Of a stretch of 64,000 nt of DNA, positions 13,701 through 24,231 are shown in pieces. Both the position numbers and the translations under genes were made by a program. Positions within the stretch are counted from its first letter, which is position 1. Every line of letters starts with the position of its first letter. The notes under the pieces are model-generated. The model saw only the letters and a program-made list of their open reading frames with translations. It did not search any database and was not told where the DNA came from. The DNA comes from Actinostola sp. cb2023 (Eukaryota; Cnidaria; Anthozoa; Actiniaria; Actinostolidae), in assembly GCA_033675265.1 (NCBI GenBank), contig JAUJYZ010000532.1, positions 62,001 through 126,000 of the forward strand. Reading direction: 5' to 3'.

Positions 13701-16700
13701 CTTATTATTGAAAGGGCTAATATTTAGAGGGGCTTATTATTGAAAGGGCTAATATTTAGAGGGGCTTATTATTGAAAGGGCTAATATTTAGAGGGGCTTA
13801 TTATTGAAAGGGCTAATATTTAGAGGGGCTTATTATTGAAAGGGCTAATATTTAGAGGGGCTTATTATTGAAAGGGCTAATATTTAGAGGGCTTATTATT
13901 GAAAGGGGTTAATATTTAGAGGGGCTTATTATTGAAAGGGCTAATATTTAGAGGGGCTTATTATTGAAAGGGCTAATATTTAGAGGGGCTTATTATTGAA
14001 AGGGCTAATATTTAGAGGGGCTTATTATTGAAAGGGCTAATATTTAGAGGGGCTTATTATTGAAAGGGCTAATATTTAGAGGGGCTTATTATTGAAAGGG
14101 CTAATATTTAGAGGGGCTTATTATTGAAAGGGCTAATATTTAGAGGGGCTTATTATTGAAAGGGCTAATATTTAGAGGGGCTTATTATTGAAAGGGCTAA
14201 TATTTAGAGGGGCTTATTATTGAAAGGGCTAATATTTAGAGGGGCTTATTATTGAAAGGGCTAATATTTAGAGGGGCTTATTATTGAAAGGGCTAATATT
14301 TAGAGGGGCTTATTATTGAAAGGGCTAATATTTAGAGGGGCTTATTATTGAAAGGGCTAATATTTAGAGGGGCTTATTATTGAAAGGGCTAATATTTAGA
14401 GGGGCTTATTATTGAAAGGGCTAATATTTAGAGGGGTTTATTATTGAAAGGGCTAATATTTAGAGGGGCTTATTATTGAAAGGGCTAATATTTAGAGGGG
14501 CTTATTATTGAAAGGGCTAATATTTAGAGGGGCTTATTATTGAAAGGGCTAATATTTAGAGGGGCTTATTATTGAAAGGGCTAATATTTAGAGGGGCTTA
14601 TTATTGAAAGGGCTAATATTTAGAGGGGTTTATTATTGAAAGGGCTAATATTTAGAGGGGTTTATTATTGAAAGGGCTAATATTTAGAGGGCTTATTATT
14701 ATTATTGAAAGGGCTAATATTTAGAGGGGCTTATTATTGAAAGGGCTAATATTTAGAGGGGCTTATTATTGAAAGGGCTAATATTTAGAGGGGCTTATTA
14801 TTGAAAGGGCTAATATTTAGAGGGGCTTATTATTGAAAGGGCTAATATTTGGAGGGGCTTATTATTGAAAGGGCTAATATTTAGAGGGGCTTATTATTGA
14901 AAGGGCTAATATTTAGAGGGGCTTATTATTGAAAGGGCTAATATTTAGAGGGGCTTATTATTGAAAGGGCTAATATTTAGAGGGGCTTATTATTGAAAGG
15001 GCTAATATTTGGAGGGGCTTATTATTGAAAGGGCTAATATTTGGAGGGGCTTATTATTGAAAGGGCTAATATTTAGAGGGGCTTATTATTGAAAGGGCTA
15101 ATATTTCGAGGGGCTTATTATTGAAAGGGCTAATATTTCGAGGGCTTATTATTGAAAGGGCTAATATTTAGAGGGGCTTATTATTGAAAGGGCTAATATT
15201 TAGAGGGGCTTATTATTGAAAGGGCTAATATTTAGAGGGGCTTATTATTGAAAGGGCTAATATTTAGAGAGGCTTATTATTGAAAGGGCTAATATTTAGA
15301 GGGGCTTATTATTGAAAGGGCTAATATTTAGAGGGGCTTATTATTGAAAGAGCTAATATTTAGAGGGGCTTATTATTGAAAGGGCTAATATTTAGAGGGG
15401 CTTATTATTGAAAGGGCTAATATTTAGAGGGGCTTATTATTGAAAGGGCTAATATTTGGAGGGGCTTATTATTGAAAGGGCTAATATTTAGAGGGGCTTA
15501 TTATTGAAAGGGCTAATATTTAGAGGGGCTTATTATTGAAAGGGCTAATATTTAGAGGGGCTTATTATTGAAAGGGCTAATATTTAGTGGGGCTTATTAT
15601 TGAAAGGGCTAATATTTAGAGGGGCTTATTATTGAAAGGGCTGATATTTTTAGAGGGGCTTATAATCGGAATTTTACGGTGAGCACAACAAGAAAATTAA
15701 CCTACCTTCTTTTTTATCCAAATTTGGAATTAGATAATTCCTTCCAACCTCGTAATTCAAATGATACGATGAGGTGTGTCGCAAGTACTGATATTGCTTG
15801 CTGGACACCGTATCGAACATCCATTCGAACTCATTACTCTTGTGAATCGGTTTAAAATCTTGGACGTGATCACCATAACAGTCAAAATCGTAGAAAACTT
15901 CAACTTGAAATGAAAAATAAAAAATGTCCATGGATTTATAATATCATCATCATCATTGATCATCATTGATCATCATCATCCATTATCACCATCATCATCA
16001 TCATCCATTATCACCATCATCATCATCATCATCATCATCATTATTATCATCATCATCATTATTATCATCATCATCATCATCATCCATTATCATTGATCAT
16101 CATCATTATCATTGATCATCATCATCATCATCATTGATCATCATCATTATTATCATCATCATCATTATTATCATCATCACCATCATCATCATCATCCATT
16201 ATCATTGATCATCATCATTATCATTGATCATCATCATCATCATCATTGATCATCATCATTATTATCATCATCATCATCATCATTATTATCATCATCATCA
16301 TCATTATCATCATCACCATCATCATCATCATCCATTATCACCATCATCATCATCATCCATTATCACCATCATCATCATCATCATTGATCATCATCATCAT
16401 CATCATTGATCATCATCATTATTATCATCATCATCATCATTATTATCATCATCATCATCATCATCATCATTGATCATCATCATCATCATCATTGATCATC
16501 ATCAGTATTATCATCATCATCATCATCATTATTATCATCATCATCATCATTATCACCATCACCATCATCACCATCATCATCACCATCATTATCACCATCA
16601 TCATCATTATCACCATCATCCATTATCATCATATCAATATTATTATCATCATCCAGTATTTTGACAAGTGGAGAGTATCCAACAACGCAGAATACTAGTT

Positions 16701-19700
16701 TTAGCAAATATTTAAATTTGGGGGTTCCGAGTTGTTGTTTAAGGGACTTGGACAAACTTTCCGAATCGAAGATGTCCCTGATCTGCTTCATTTTGCTTCT
16801 ATGTCATATTTTGTCTTAGCGGTAATTATTCTATTTCCCATCATATCAGTGAAAGAAAACCTTACTGAACAATATAATGTTAGAAAAGCTTCACCGTGGA
16901 AAACTCGAAGGTTTTAGTTTATTATGCCAAAAATGGCCGCCATCATAGCTGACGTGACGTTGCTATGGTAACCTTATATGTGAATGATACTGAATAACTA
17001 TATAATGACGATACTATTGCAATACTTACCAGTGTTATTGGGATGTTTCGTTATTCCGTTAGGGTCCTTATCAGATGCGCCCTTGCCACAGGAACCCCAA
17101 AGTAAGCTTATATCATCAATGGCCATATTTGAATAAGGCGTATCTTCCGCGATTTTTCCTTCGATAAGCAACTGAAACAAATATCAAAGCAGATGACACT
17201 GTTGTTCATTTGTTGATATAGAAACGTCGAGGGAAAGGCAAAACAGCTGAGGCAAATGATCCGCAACTCAAGAGCCGGAAACTCACTCGTTCGTTTCACT
17301 CCGTGCGGATTCCCTAAACAAACTATTAAATTGATTAATTTGTTTAAATGAGAAGCACGGAAATACTGATTTGATCATGGAGAGTTGAAAATATCTCATG
17401 AGTAAGCGGCGCATGTATCAAAAACATAAAGAGACGCCAGTACTTACAAAATAATGCCCTGAACAACTGAATGTTATGGATTTTTGAAGCCAATGATCTC
17501 CCTGGTTTCCCGATATTGTTGCGAGAGTGGCCCTCGCACCATTCATCTTCTGTAGGTATACATTTATGTCTTCCATGTGCTTGCCAAACATGTGGTAAAA
17601 GAATGACAAGCACCGCTTCTGCCCTGTGACGCATCTTTGAATTGGACTCCGAAAAATAGCTCGTGTTCGTGATGGGCACTGAGAAGGCACAATCTTGAAT
17701 TTACCTGCAGATAAATCTACTTTTATCTCAAGCCATCACGAGAGAACTAAATCTAGTACACTGCGAATTGTCGCACTCGTTTGCTGATGAGATCCAATAA
17801 AACAGAAACTGTGTCTGGAATAAATTTGGCCACATAGAGTGACGGATTTATTTGAAAGACATTAATCATTATACAAATAACAGATTATAATCTCATCAGC
17901 AAAGGTGGGGGCTAAAAAGACGCCACCTTGCTGTCAACATATTAACATATCTTAAATCTACTCCAAGGGGAGGTGACGGGGTTGGAGGCGGGAAAATGTG
18001 ATCTGGTGTTGTACCCACTATGATGGTGTGCGGCTAGCAAGGCCGAGAATTTGGTATACCTCCTTAATGTACTCCGCTGTCACCGCCCCAAGCGTCTGAT
18101 TGGGTCATACAATACAATAGTAATATAATATTACGGTAATGGAACAGTTAAACTCGGTAATGACCTGAGATAAAATGACATTATACTTTGGGTATAATGT
18201 TGGTTTATTTGTCACTGGTTTCTAGTTGACGTGTCTGGAAATCTGACTTACCTGAATCACCATCGTAACCTGTATGATCTCTTGCAGGACCAGTAGGTCT
18301 TTTGTGGACATTATTTTTCTTGCTCTTTCCTGTAGTCCATGGTATTTCACTAAAAGGATCCATGGACCAATCACAATCATCGTGCGTGAAACTGCATCCG
18401 TCAGGCCCTGCCAATGTGAATCAATAATAATGTTACAACTTCATGACTGTGATATGTACATGTCAGTGTGTACACTGCAAAACAGTCGCTACGTTTTCGC
18501 GAAACTTCGAGAAGAGTCGAAGTTTAATCGAGTCGTTGTTCGGGCCGCGAGGGAATGAGGCGAGAAGTCTCAAACTGTAGTTACTGTACGGTCACTTACC
18601 GTGCGGTGACCGTGCCGCGTTCATAAGCAGGTTTGTGTTTGAATCTGCATGATTTTAATGTCGTATACGATGGGAATTGCTTCATGTAAAGGATCTGGAC
18701 ATGTTTTGGTTGAGTAGTGATATCGGTTGGTTGTCACGTGACCATAAACCCGCCAAAAATAACATAAAAATACGGACCGACTTTATCACGTTTATTACCA
18801 AACGTTTTTGGTGTGAAATCATTAAGCCCGTTGAAACAAACAATAATCCGTGTGGAATGGATGTCTACAGATTTGTGGTACTGAGAAAAATAAAACACAA
18901 AATTGAAAAACATGGTCACGTGACCTGTTTTGTCGATTATCTCCCAAACAAGCAACGAGTTACAACCATTCCAGGCAGAATTGAAAAGATCTCCACAAAT
19001 GTCATTCATATTGCATTATTGACCATTCCTAGAAAAGTTTCTATACGGCCCATTTTCAACTGAATTTCAGCTTAAACTTCAAGACCACGTGGACGGTCAC
19101 GTGACACACCTTATACCATCATCACCACTAAATTTTAAAAACTTCAAGGGACTAAAGCATTTGGCCGAGTTTTATTCTCAAAGCCTTAGAGTGCAATTTA
19201 GAAAAGCGTGAAATAGTACTAACTTTAAATAGTACTAAATAGTGCTATTTCTATTGTTTTCTATTGTTTCATTAGTGCTATTTAGTACTAATTAGTTATT
19301 TAGTTTTCAAGCTTTTCTAAATTGCACTCTACTATTCTTTCTGTAGTAAATAACATTTTATATAAATCTTATTAGAAGCTTATATTTTTATTTTGAAAAT
19401 CGATTACATATGAAGTGAATAGTGGGATGTTTCAGTATTTTGTGATTTGAGCTTCGCATTTGCGAGTTATAAAGGTATGAAATCGTGATATGCTAATTCT
19501 GTGACGTCAAAGACCACTTTTGCTGTAAATTATTTATATTTTTTCAAGTAGCATTCTTTTCTGAAATAGAAAAAAAGTTTAACATCATTTATATAAGTTG
19601 TAGAAAACCTTTTTCCAGATAAAAAAATGTCAATGATTTGCACAAGGACGCTTTTGTATAATAAAGTAAGTAGTCTTTGACGTCACCGAATTAGCATATC

Positions 19701-20716
19701 ACGATTTCAAACCTTTATAACTCGCAAATGCGTAGCTCAAATCACAAAACACTGAAACATCCCACTATTCCCTTCATATGTAATCTATTTTCAAAATAAA
19801 AAATAAGCTTCATAAGCACTTTAACAGTGAAAATTGTTCCTTACCCATGTAACAATATTTGTCCCTGCACTTCTTGGTTTCTTTCTCTATGTTTAGTGGT
19901 TGATTGCGCGGTTGTATTATAGATCTTGTCCTGGTCCTGACTCCGATTCCACACGATGCACTACAAAAGTGACTCCATTCTCCCCATTCACTCCATCTTA
20001 ATGCCGCTACAAATGAAAAGTCTTTGAATTTCAGATATCTTGTCTGTATGAATATACATTGATTTAAAGTACACTTCAACGCACTTTACACATGGTGAAG
20101 TCATCATTGTGGAGACTCAGTATTTAAGGTTCGCTCAAGTCTCACTCGATCTATAGGGTTCTCCGAGAGCGCAGACAACACGCCCTATTACCGGTACCCG
20201 CTGTCCCGCACCATCCCGAGGGAAGACGAAACAAAGTCATGAAGTCATGAACCGTGCACCTCTCACATGATAACACATGCAAAATGAACTAAAAGACAAC
20301 AATGAAAGTAAGTTATAATACTGGGCTCAGTATTTTTCTGAGTCTTTTTACGCTTTATGAAACCTTACGAAAATGAAAGTGTTTCAAGTGACCTTGAATA
20401 TAGTCAACTAGCAACAAAGGTGCATGCCATCCCAGAAAATCATATGACCTCTTTTTAGCTCTTTAAAATATTCAAAAAATATATAAGCAAATGCACAGAT
20501 GCCTCTGTTCTGCTCTAATAAAAGATCTTAGACTATGCATCACATTTTTGGAAGTATTATTATTATTATTATTAAGTATTATAATAACTAAGCTCTCAAT
20601 GAGATATAGATTTACTTGATGTAAACACAAAGCTTACCGTTTTGCTTGGGAACGCCTTCGACGAGGGATACCCCAGCGAACACAAGAAACACGCTGAGTA
20701 CGAGAAATATTCTCAT
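4946..20716 (-). CDS. Secreted TSP1-MAM-MAM-MAM protein, 12 coding exons, 678 aa
   Basis: Predicted exons, 5' to 3' on the minus strand: 20716-20638, 20006-19845, 18407-18252, 17704-17448, 17171-17030, 15903-15706, 8983-8694, 8162-8045, 7730-7542, 6653-6543, 6034-5829, 5074-4946. They sum to 2037 nt, exactly 679 codons including the stop, and every junction joins in phase at AG/GT sites. Order: signal peptide (1-21), TSP1 (27-80), MAM1 (81-265), MAM2 (266-467), MAM3 (468-678). There is no membrane segment, so the product is probably secreted. MAM and TSP1 modules are adhesion and matrix-binding domains; the ligand is unknown. Introns at module borders are all phase 1, the mark of exon shuffling. 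Each MAM also has an internal phase-1 then phase-0 intron. The large introns hold MITEs and the giant minisatellite. No disruption is seen. Exact edges would need RNA evidence. Confidence 0.85.
5174..5561. mobile_element. MITE / fold-back in intron
   Basis: Inverted ends of about 40 bp begin CATTAGGGACTTTAAGCATT and close with the complement. They differ at few positions and enclose about 310 bp of non-coding DNA. The element lies in the intron between the last two exons of the TSP1-MAM gene. Confidence 0.8.
6250..6369. repeat. (ATTC)n microsatellite
   Basis: About 120 bp of uninterrupted tetranucleotide repeat in an intron of the TSP1-MAM gene. Confidence 0.97.
6726..6960. repeat. 21-bp minisatellite, about 11 units
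   Basis: The units read ACCCGTGTGTAGATGGG followed by TGTC or TAAC, mostly in runs. Both strands stay open and give artificial repeat peptides. The array is intronic, about 75 bp upstream of the exon at 6653-6543, so the frames are not taken as genes. Confidence 0.95.
7190..7296. mobile_element. Short fold-back
   Basis: Perfect 21-bp arms (7219-7239 and 7253-7273, starting CTGTATGGGATTTACAAACT) enclose a 13-bp loop. Weaker pairing extends outward to AATATTGTATA-type ends. It is intronic. Confidence 0.75.
7840..8010. repeat. Dispersed repeat, copy 1 (second copy at 55300-55440)
   Basis: Both copies share AAGCGCGCGCTGGCT, then GCGAGCGAT, then CGTCAT, then CTCTTATTGACAACGG, then CCAATCAGATTGCGAG, in the same order and orientation. 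No coding content is seen. A (TCA)n tract lies just to the left at 7770-7806. Confidence 0.8.
8045..15903 (-). CDS. MAM domain 2 (exons 15903-15706, 8983-8694, 8162-8045)
   Basis: The first exon is a divergent MAM start (FDCYGDH, later FEWMFD and LRHTS). The second contains the CMSFWYF core and a FWRHAIIP strand. The third contains IIFEAVQG and LAIDDLYFG followed by a cysteine. Exon phases (1, 0, then 1 at the border) match MAM1. The 6.7-kb intron 15705-8984 is nearly all 32-bp minisatellite. The acceptor at 8984 was chosen because it follows a pyrimidine tract and restores phase; an acceptor near 9043 would also be in phase but is weaker. Confidence 0.8.
9139..9257. mobile_element. Small MITE with GGGCTTCCTGTGGT inner arms
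   Basis: The ends CTTCGGATTATTTGAAATTC and their imperfect complement enclose inner arms TTGGGCTTCCTGTGGT and ACCACAGGAATCCCAA. The same inner motif recurs across the window. Confidence 0.75.
9376..15666. repeat. Giant 32-bp minisatellite, about 196 units, inside an intron
   Basis: The unit is 32 bp and resolves into two related 16-bp halves, GGGGCTTATTATTGAA and AGGGCTAATATTTAGA. Interior units are almost all identical. Rare variants include single-base changes, a loss of one G, a truncated junction near 12975 and an ATTATT expansion near 14697. Variants with GGAGGGG or TCGAG cluster after about 14840. The array fills most of the intron between the first two MAM2 exons. There is no open frame; stop codons recur in the unit. 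Confidence 0.98.
15943..16660. repeat. (ATC)n-rich microsatellite, about 0.7 kb
   Basis: Imperfect CAT/ATC trinucleotide repeats are punctuated by TTGATC, TTATTA and CCATTATC blocks, forming larger irregular units. It is intronic in the TSP1-MAM gene, upstream of the first MAM2 exon. The long poly-I and poly-H frames are artefacts of the repeat. Confidence 0.97.
17030..18407 (-). CDS. MAM domain 1 (exons 18407-18252, 17704-17448, 17171-17030)
   Basis: Three exons encode about 185 residues. The first holds the opening MAM signature: CSF, then CDW, then PWT, then a TGPARDHTG block. The second holds the CLSFFYHMFG core and a GNQGDHW segment. The third holds the closing LLIEG and MAIDDISL strands and GSC. 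These are the conserved blocks of the meprin/A5/RPTP-mu fold, in order. Intron phases within the domain are 1 and 0, and the domain ends in phase 1. This is the most canonical of the three MAM copies. Confidence 0.9.
19188..19330. mobile_element. MITE related to the 117-bp satellite
   Basis: The ends AGAGTGCAATTTAGAAAAGC and their complement, preceded and followed by TA, enclose AGTACTAA/TTAGTACT-rich DNA. The interior words also occur in the satellite at 3417-4890, which may be an expanded relative. Confidence 0.75.
19376..19823. mobile_element. MITE family M1, copy 1 (other copy 47498-47935)
   Basis: A fold-back of about 450 bp. Left arm blocks are AAAATCGATTACATATGAAG and AGTGGGATGTTTCAG; the right arm carries the complements. 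The middle has GACGTCA on both sides. The copy in the GPCR intron at 47.5 kb shares order and arms but is diverged. Confidence 0.85.
19845..20006 (-). CDS. Exon: thrombospondin type-1 domain
   Basis: A single 162-nt exon flanked by phase-1 introns encodes a whole TSP1 repeat. Visible are the tryptophan ladder (WSEWGEW), the CSASCG motif, the arginine layer (RTRTR) and the later cysteines ending CRDKYC. TSP1 repeats fold with stacked Trp and Arg layers and often bind glycosaminoglycans or receptors. That is family knowledge, and the partner here is unknown. An intronic MITE (19376-19823) ends only about 20 bp from the donor. Confidence 0.9.
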
Positions 20717-20717
20717 T
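20638..20717 (-). CDS. Exon: start codon and signal peptide of TSP1-MAM gene
   Basis: The acceptor is at 20718-20719 after a pyrimidine-rich stretch. ATG is at 20716-20714, and the donor GTAAG follows 20638. The encoded segment begins MRIFLVLSVFLVFAGVSLVE and continues to about residue 26. It has one basic residue, a hydrophobic core and small residues before a likely cleavage after VEG, which is a typical secretory signal. The exon ends in phase 1. A non-coding exon and TATA box lie upstream. Confidence 0.85.
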
Positions 20718-20917
20718 CTGCGATTGTCAAAAAGAAAATAGTTAAGAAATAAATCATTGACTGTATGAGTTTTTCTATAGTGTTTATAGATGACAGCTGT
20801 TCTGCCTTGTACTTGGACAATTTCTACGGACTAACAGCGTTAACTTTATTTTTTTATTTATTTTTAATTGACGGGGCACTGAATATCACTTTGTAAGAAG
20901 GTAGGATAAGTGATTTC

Positions 20918-21538
20918 TCTAACATCACAACTGCTTGAAGGAAAGGTGAAGGAGCGACAACAAAGATCAGGAAAATCAGAAAGAAGAGGAAGGAAAGAAC
21001 AAAGCAAGAAAACAAGAAAACAAGAAAACAAGAAAACAAGAAAAAACGAAGGAATAAACGAAGGAATAAACGAAGAAAGTAAGAAAACAAGAAAACAAGA
21101 AAACAAGGAAACAAGGAAGAAAACAACTGAGGAAGAAGCAACGAAGGAATAAACGAAGAAAGTAAGAAAACAAGGAAGTAAATAAGAAAGGGAGAAAGCA
21201 AGGAACGAAGCAACGAAGGAATAAACGAAGAAAGTAAGAAAACAAGGAAGTAAATAAGAAAGGGAGAAAGCAAGGAACGAAGCAACGAAGGAATAAACGA
21301 AGAAAGTAAGAAAACAAGGAAGTAAATAAGAAAGGGAGAAAGCAAGGAACGAAGGACTGATAAAGGAAGGAAACAACGAAAGGAGGAAAGAACGAAGCAA
21401 GGAAGATACAAGCAAGGACGATACAAGCAAGGAAGGTAAAATAACGATTGAATGAAGGAAAGGAGGAAAGGACGGAAGAAGCAAGCTAGCAAGCAAAGAA
21501 AGTAGTAAGCACGCAAGGAAGGAACGAAGGAACAAGCA
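20918..21538. repeat. Purine-rich tract with 72-bp tandem repeat in first intron
   Basis: About 620 bp are nearly all A and G on the plus strand (pyrimidine-rich in the transcript). Inside it a 72-bp unit repeats with starts at 21143, 21215 and 21287. It lies between the non-coding exon and the signal-peptide exon of the TSP1-MAM gene. The long Leu/Phe/Ser-rich minus-strand frames across it are low-complexity artefacts. Confidence 0.9.
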
Positions 21539-21544
21539 ACATAC

Positions 21545-21646
21545 CTGAGAATCCAGTGAGAACTGAGAACCACTGCTGACAGACTTGAATATGTCAGGAT
21601 CCTGAACGGTTTGTAAATACACGTTGACTTGCACCCTTTTTATATG
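21545..21646 (-). promoter_or_regulatory. TATA box and 5' non-coding exon of TSP1-MAM gene
   Basis: On the minus strand a TATATAAAAA-type TATA box sits at about 21646-21637. Some 30 bp downstream a transcription start near 21610 is expected. A donor (CTCAG then GTATGT) at 21545/21544 would close a short non-coding first exon. It would join the acceptor just before the ATG at 20716, giving a first intron of about 0.83 kb. Basis: motif spacing only; no transcript evidence. Confidence 0.6.
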
Positions 21647-21649
21647 TAT

Positions 21650-22396
21650 CTACGTAGCTCATTAAAGAACCATGCACCATTACCTAAGGTTTGCGGGTAT
21701 AATTGACATTCTATTTAAAAAAAAGAGTTGCCTACCAGCGTAAATTTCCAAAGGTTTTTATATAAAATGTCGATGTTTGAAAATTCATATCTTCGCAATT
21801 TGTGAAGCGATCTTTTCCAAACTTCACATTTTTACTCATTTCAACGAGCTCTTTCCAGCTATGATAATCATTTTTTTGAAATTACATGAAAAACCCTCAT
21901 ACGTGAACGATTTCCGTCATGTACAGGTTTTCAGTGCTTGACTTGACCTGGTTCAGTACCAAACACGCCTCCAGGACGCGCTATGAATTAACAATTACAC
22001 TTGTTAGCCTGGAGCAAGTAAATTACATAATATATCGTATGCAAGTGGTGTTGGTTATCACGTATTCACTTCTACCTAAAACTGGTGGGAAATAGACCCG
22101 AGGGGAACCTGGTTGGGCGATGGCGTTTTGAGTTGAGCCATGCACGATTTCTCGAGTTCTCTTAATCAGAAGCACGAATTTCTGGATTATCATTTCTTCT
22201 ATCATTTTAAAGCTAAACTATTGAAAACATTTTAAACTAATCCGAAGCTAGTGCGCATGCGTGTTTGTGTATCCCGATATTTGGTTATAATTAATAATAA
22301 TAATAATATAATAATATCTTTATTTCAAGAGGGTAAACACTTTACAGCTAAAGATGATCAACTAGTGGCCCTCAATACTATAATAAAACTACATAT
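21650..22396. other. Intergenic, no feature recognised
   Basis: AT-rich sequence upstream of the TSP1-MAM promoter. A short (AATAAT) run lies near 22292. No coding frame or clear repeat was supported. Confidence 0.6.
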
Positions 22397-23440
22397 AGCT
22401 AATTGCATAATCGTTGAAAATCATGAAAGCTATGACCACAAGGAATTCTGGGAAATTAAAACTCTCAATAACACCGTCAAATCATCGACCTTTTTATCCA
22501 GACTTGTAGGATCGTAGTTAAGAGTACCTGTCAGCAAGAATCAGACATATTCGGAAATATGTGGCAAGAGTCGAAAAATCGATTTGTCTCATATTTTAGA
22601 CATAGGTAGGCCTTAATGTAAAACAAACCATTGTATAGTTTGTTTGGCGAAATATGGCTTTGTTTTCGAGAAAAATGCCAAAAATAGTTTTCGCCTCAAT
22701 TTGACACTTTGCCGGCCGATAATTTATGTCAACTTTAAGAGCGTCTCACGTCAAAACTATATAATCTAGCGAAGTAATGGAACTACCTGTGACTGAGCGA
22801 TGTCTTAAGTTTTACTTGGTGCAGTTTTGGCGATTTTTATTGAAGGTTTCGAATTTTTCTAAATTTATTTCGGAAGCATATATTTTATTACAATAAAAGT
22901 AGGGTAAAATCAAAAAATAAATTTTCCATGTGCTACGCAACATTAATGTCCCAAAACAATATATTGTAAAGTTGAGATGATGTTCTGTTAGGATCCTTTA
23001 AAATTTGGTTGGGAAAATCCATTTACGTGATGCTTCAGAGCTTCAAAGTTTCGAGAAATTCACCAAAACTGACCTGTCGGCGAGATCAAGCGATTTGCAT
23101 ATTGTACACTTGATTTGCATACACGGTTTATTATTAACCTTTCGTCAAGAAAATATGCTTTCTAAAACAACTGAAAATTTCCAAGGAACTATATAGGGGA
23201 AAAATAAGGATCTTTAATCGTAAAAGAACTGTGTGGAAACAATCCGTTATCTCCCGATGCAACTTGCTGTTAAATAGCTTGAATGTAATCAAACTTGCAA
23301 TTATCACAATAATGTAGACATGAATTTGTACTGGCCAAAGTTAGACTTCGTTGGCATATTCTCTTCATTTCAGTTCATGAAAACCATGACGAAAATAGGA
23401 CTACGATCACCTGTCACCTATGGTTCTAATTAGAGACCGC
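22397..23440 (+). repeat. Left inverted arm of the 13-kb element
   Basis: It pairs with 34350-35376 on the opposite strand. The terminal ~120 bp (to about 22515) is a diverged version of the right terminus. From AGAGTACCTGTCAGCAAGAA inward, similarity is high to about 23240. It resumes at 23349-23440, where TTCATGAAAACCATGACG and GACTACGATCACCTG match. An open frame inside (23005-23196) recurs in the right arm, which reflects arm identity rather than a gene. Confidence 0.8.
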
Positions 23441-23518
23441 AATGTAGACAAAGGTTGTATAGTTGGAAGCGCAATATTTTTTTTAAATTTAAAAATAATA
23501 ATTATCGTTGTATATTTT

Positions 23519-23733
23519 AGAGTCGTTTTCGAATGACTGGGAAGTAGCTACGGTACGGTTCATGCCGTGTAGTGACCGTATCGCGCGATCATCATGCGGC
23601 CGTATCAAAGCATTCTGATTGGTTGAGCAATGATTTTGCGCGCTGTGATTGGTTGAATAAAATGTTTTCGATTCCGTACCGTGACCGTAACTCCGTGCCG
23701 TATGTTTCCCACTCATGCGAAAACGACGCTATG
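23519..23733. mobile_element. MITE family M2, copy 1 (relative at 39267-39753)
   Basis: The ends TAGAGTCGTTTTCG and their near-complement enclose ACGGTACGGTTCATGCCGTG, GACCGTATCGCGC, TTCTGATTGG and GTACCGTGACCGTAACTCCG blocks. The same blocks in the same order occur at 39.3-39.75 kb. It lies inside the 13-kb element between the left arm and the gene. Confidence 0.8.
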
Positions 23734-23885
23734 CGATATGTTTTAGCTAACATTATAATAATCTAATATCTATAACCTGTAAAAATCTTTAACAGGATTT
23801 CTTCCTACCCAAGAGGACTAAGCCGTAGTTTTACGGGCGTGGCACTTTTAAAATCTTACAGGGAGTGTACTACTCTACCTCCATA

Positions 23886-24046
23886 CTGTTGAACCTCCGG
23901 TTGCGGCATCTCTCCTAAGCGACCACCTTTCCTAAGTGACTAGTTTTCCAAAATACCAAAAGTTCAGTTCCAAGTCAAATCGCTCTCGTAAGCGACCACA
24001 AAGGTTGACATTACGGGTGGTCGCTTTACCGGAGGTTCGACTGCAT
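23886..24046. mobile_element. MITE with GAACCTCCGG termini (mariner/pogo-like)
   Basis: The ends CTGTTGAACCTCCGGTTGCG and GGTCGC...GGAGGTTCGACTG face each other with TA on each side, enclosing AAGCGACCAC motifs. A sister copy lies at 57976-58165. TA targets fit Tc1/mariner-type mobilisation. It sits immediately 3' of the transposase-like gene. Confidence 0.75.
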
Positions 24047-24231
24047 ATGTAATGTACGTTACCTTAACAACCACAACTACTAACGAGCTTTTCCAGGATA
24101 TCAATGTAGGGCTTTTTACGATTTTTCTTGATTCCATATATATCCAGCTCAAGAGAAGCACATATTTCTTGCAACATGTTAATAGAAAATTTGGAAAGTT
24201 TCCTCTGGGTTGCCAGTTCACATAGATTCTA

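Noticed and set aside
17778..17812. Hammerhead ribozyme core (GCTGATGAGA followed by GAAAC)
   Set aside because: The bases between the two core boxes cannot form stem II, and no cleavage-site stem pairs. The tandem arrays were also scanned for CTGATGA...GAAA without a fit.
18677..19063. 128-residue plus-strand frame in an intron
   Set aside because: No recognisable domain, poor codon pattern, and it contains GTCACGTGACC-type inverted words suggesting a decayed repeat.
20854..21634. Leu/Phe/Ser-rich 239- and 256-residue frames
   Set aside because: They are complements of a purine-rich tract, overlap each other, and span a predicted splice donor of the TSP1-MAM gene.
23005..23196. Conserved 63-residue protein also found at 34517-34750
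   Set aside because: Conservation is explained by the two inverted arms of the same transposon; the frame has no domain and the arms are equally conserved outside it.
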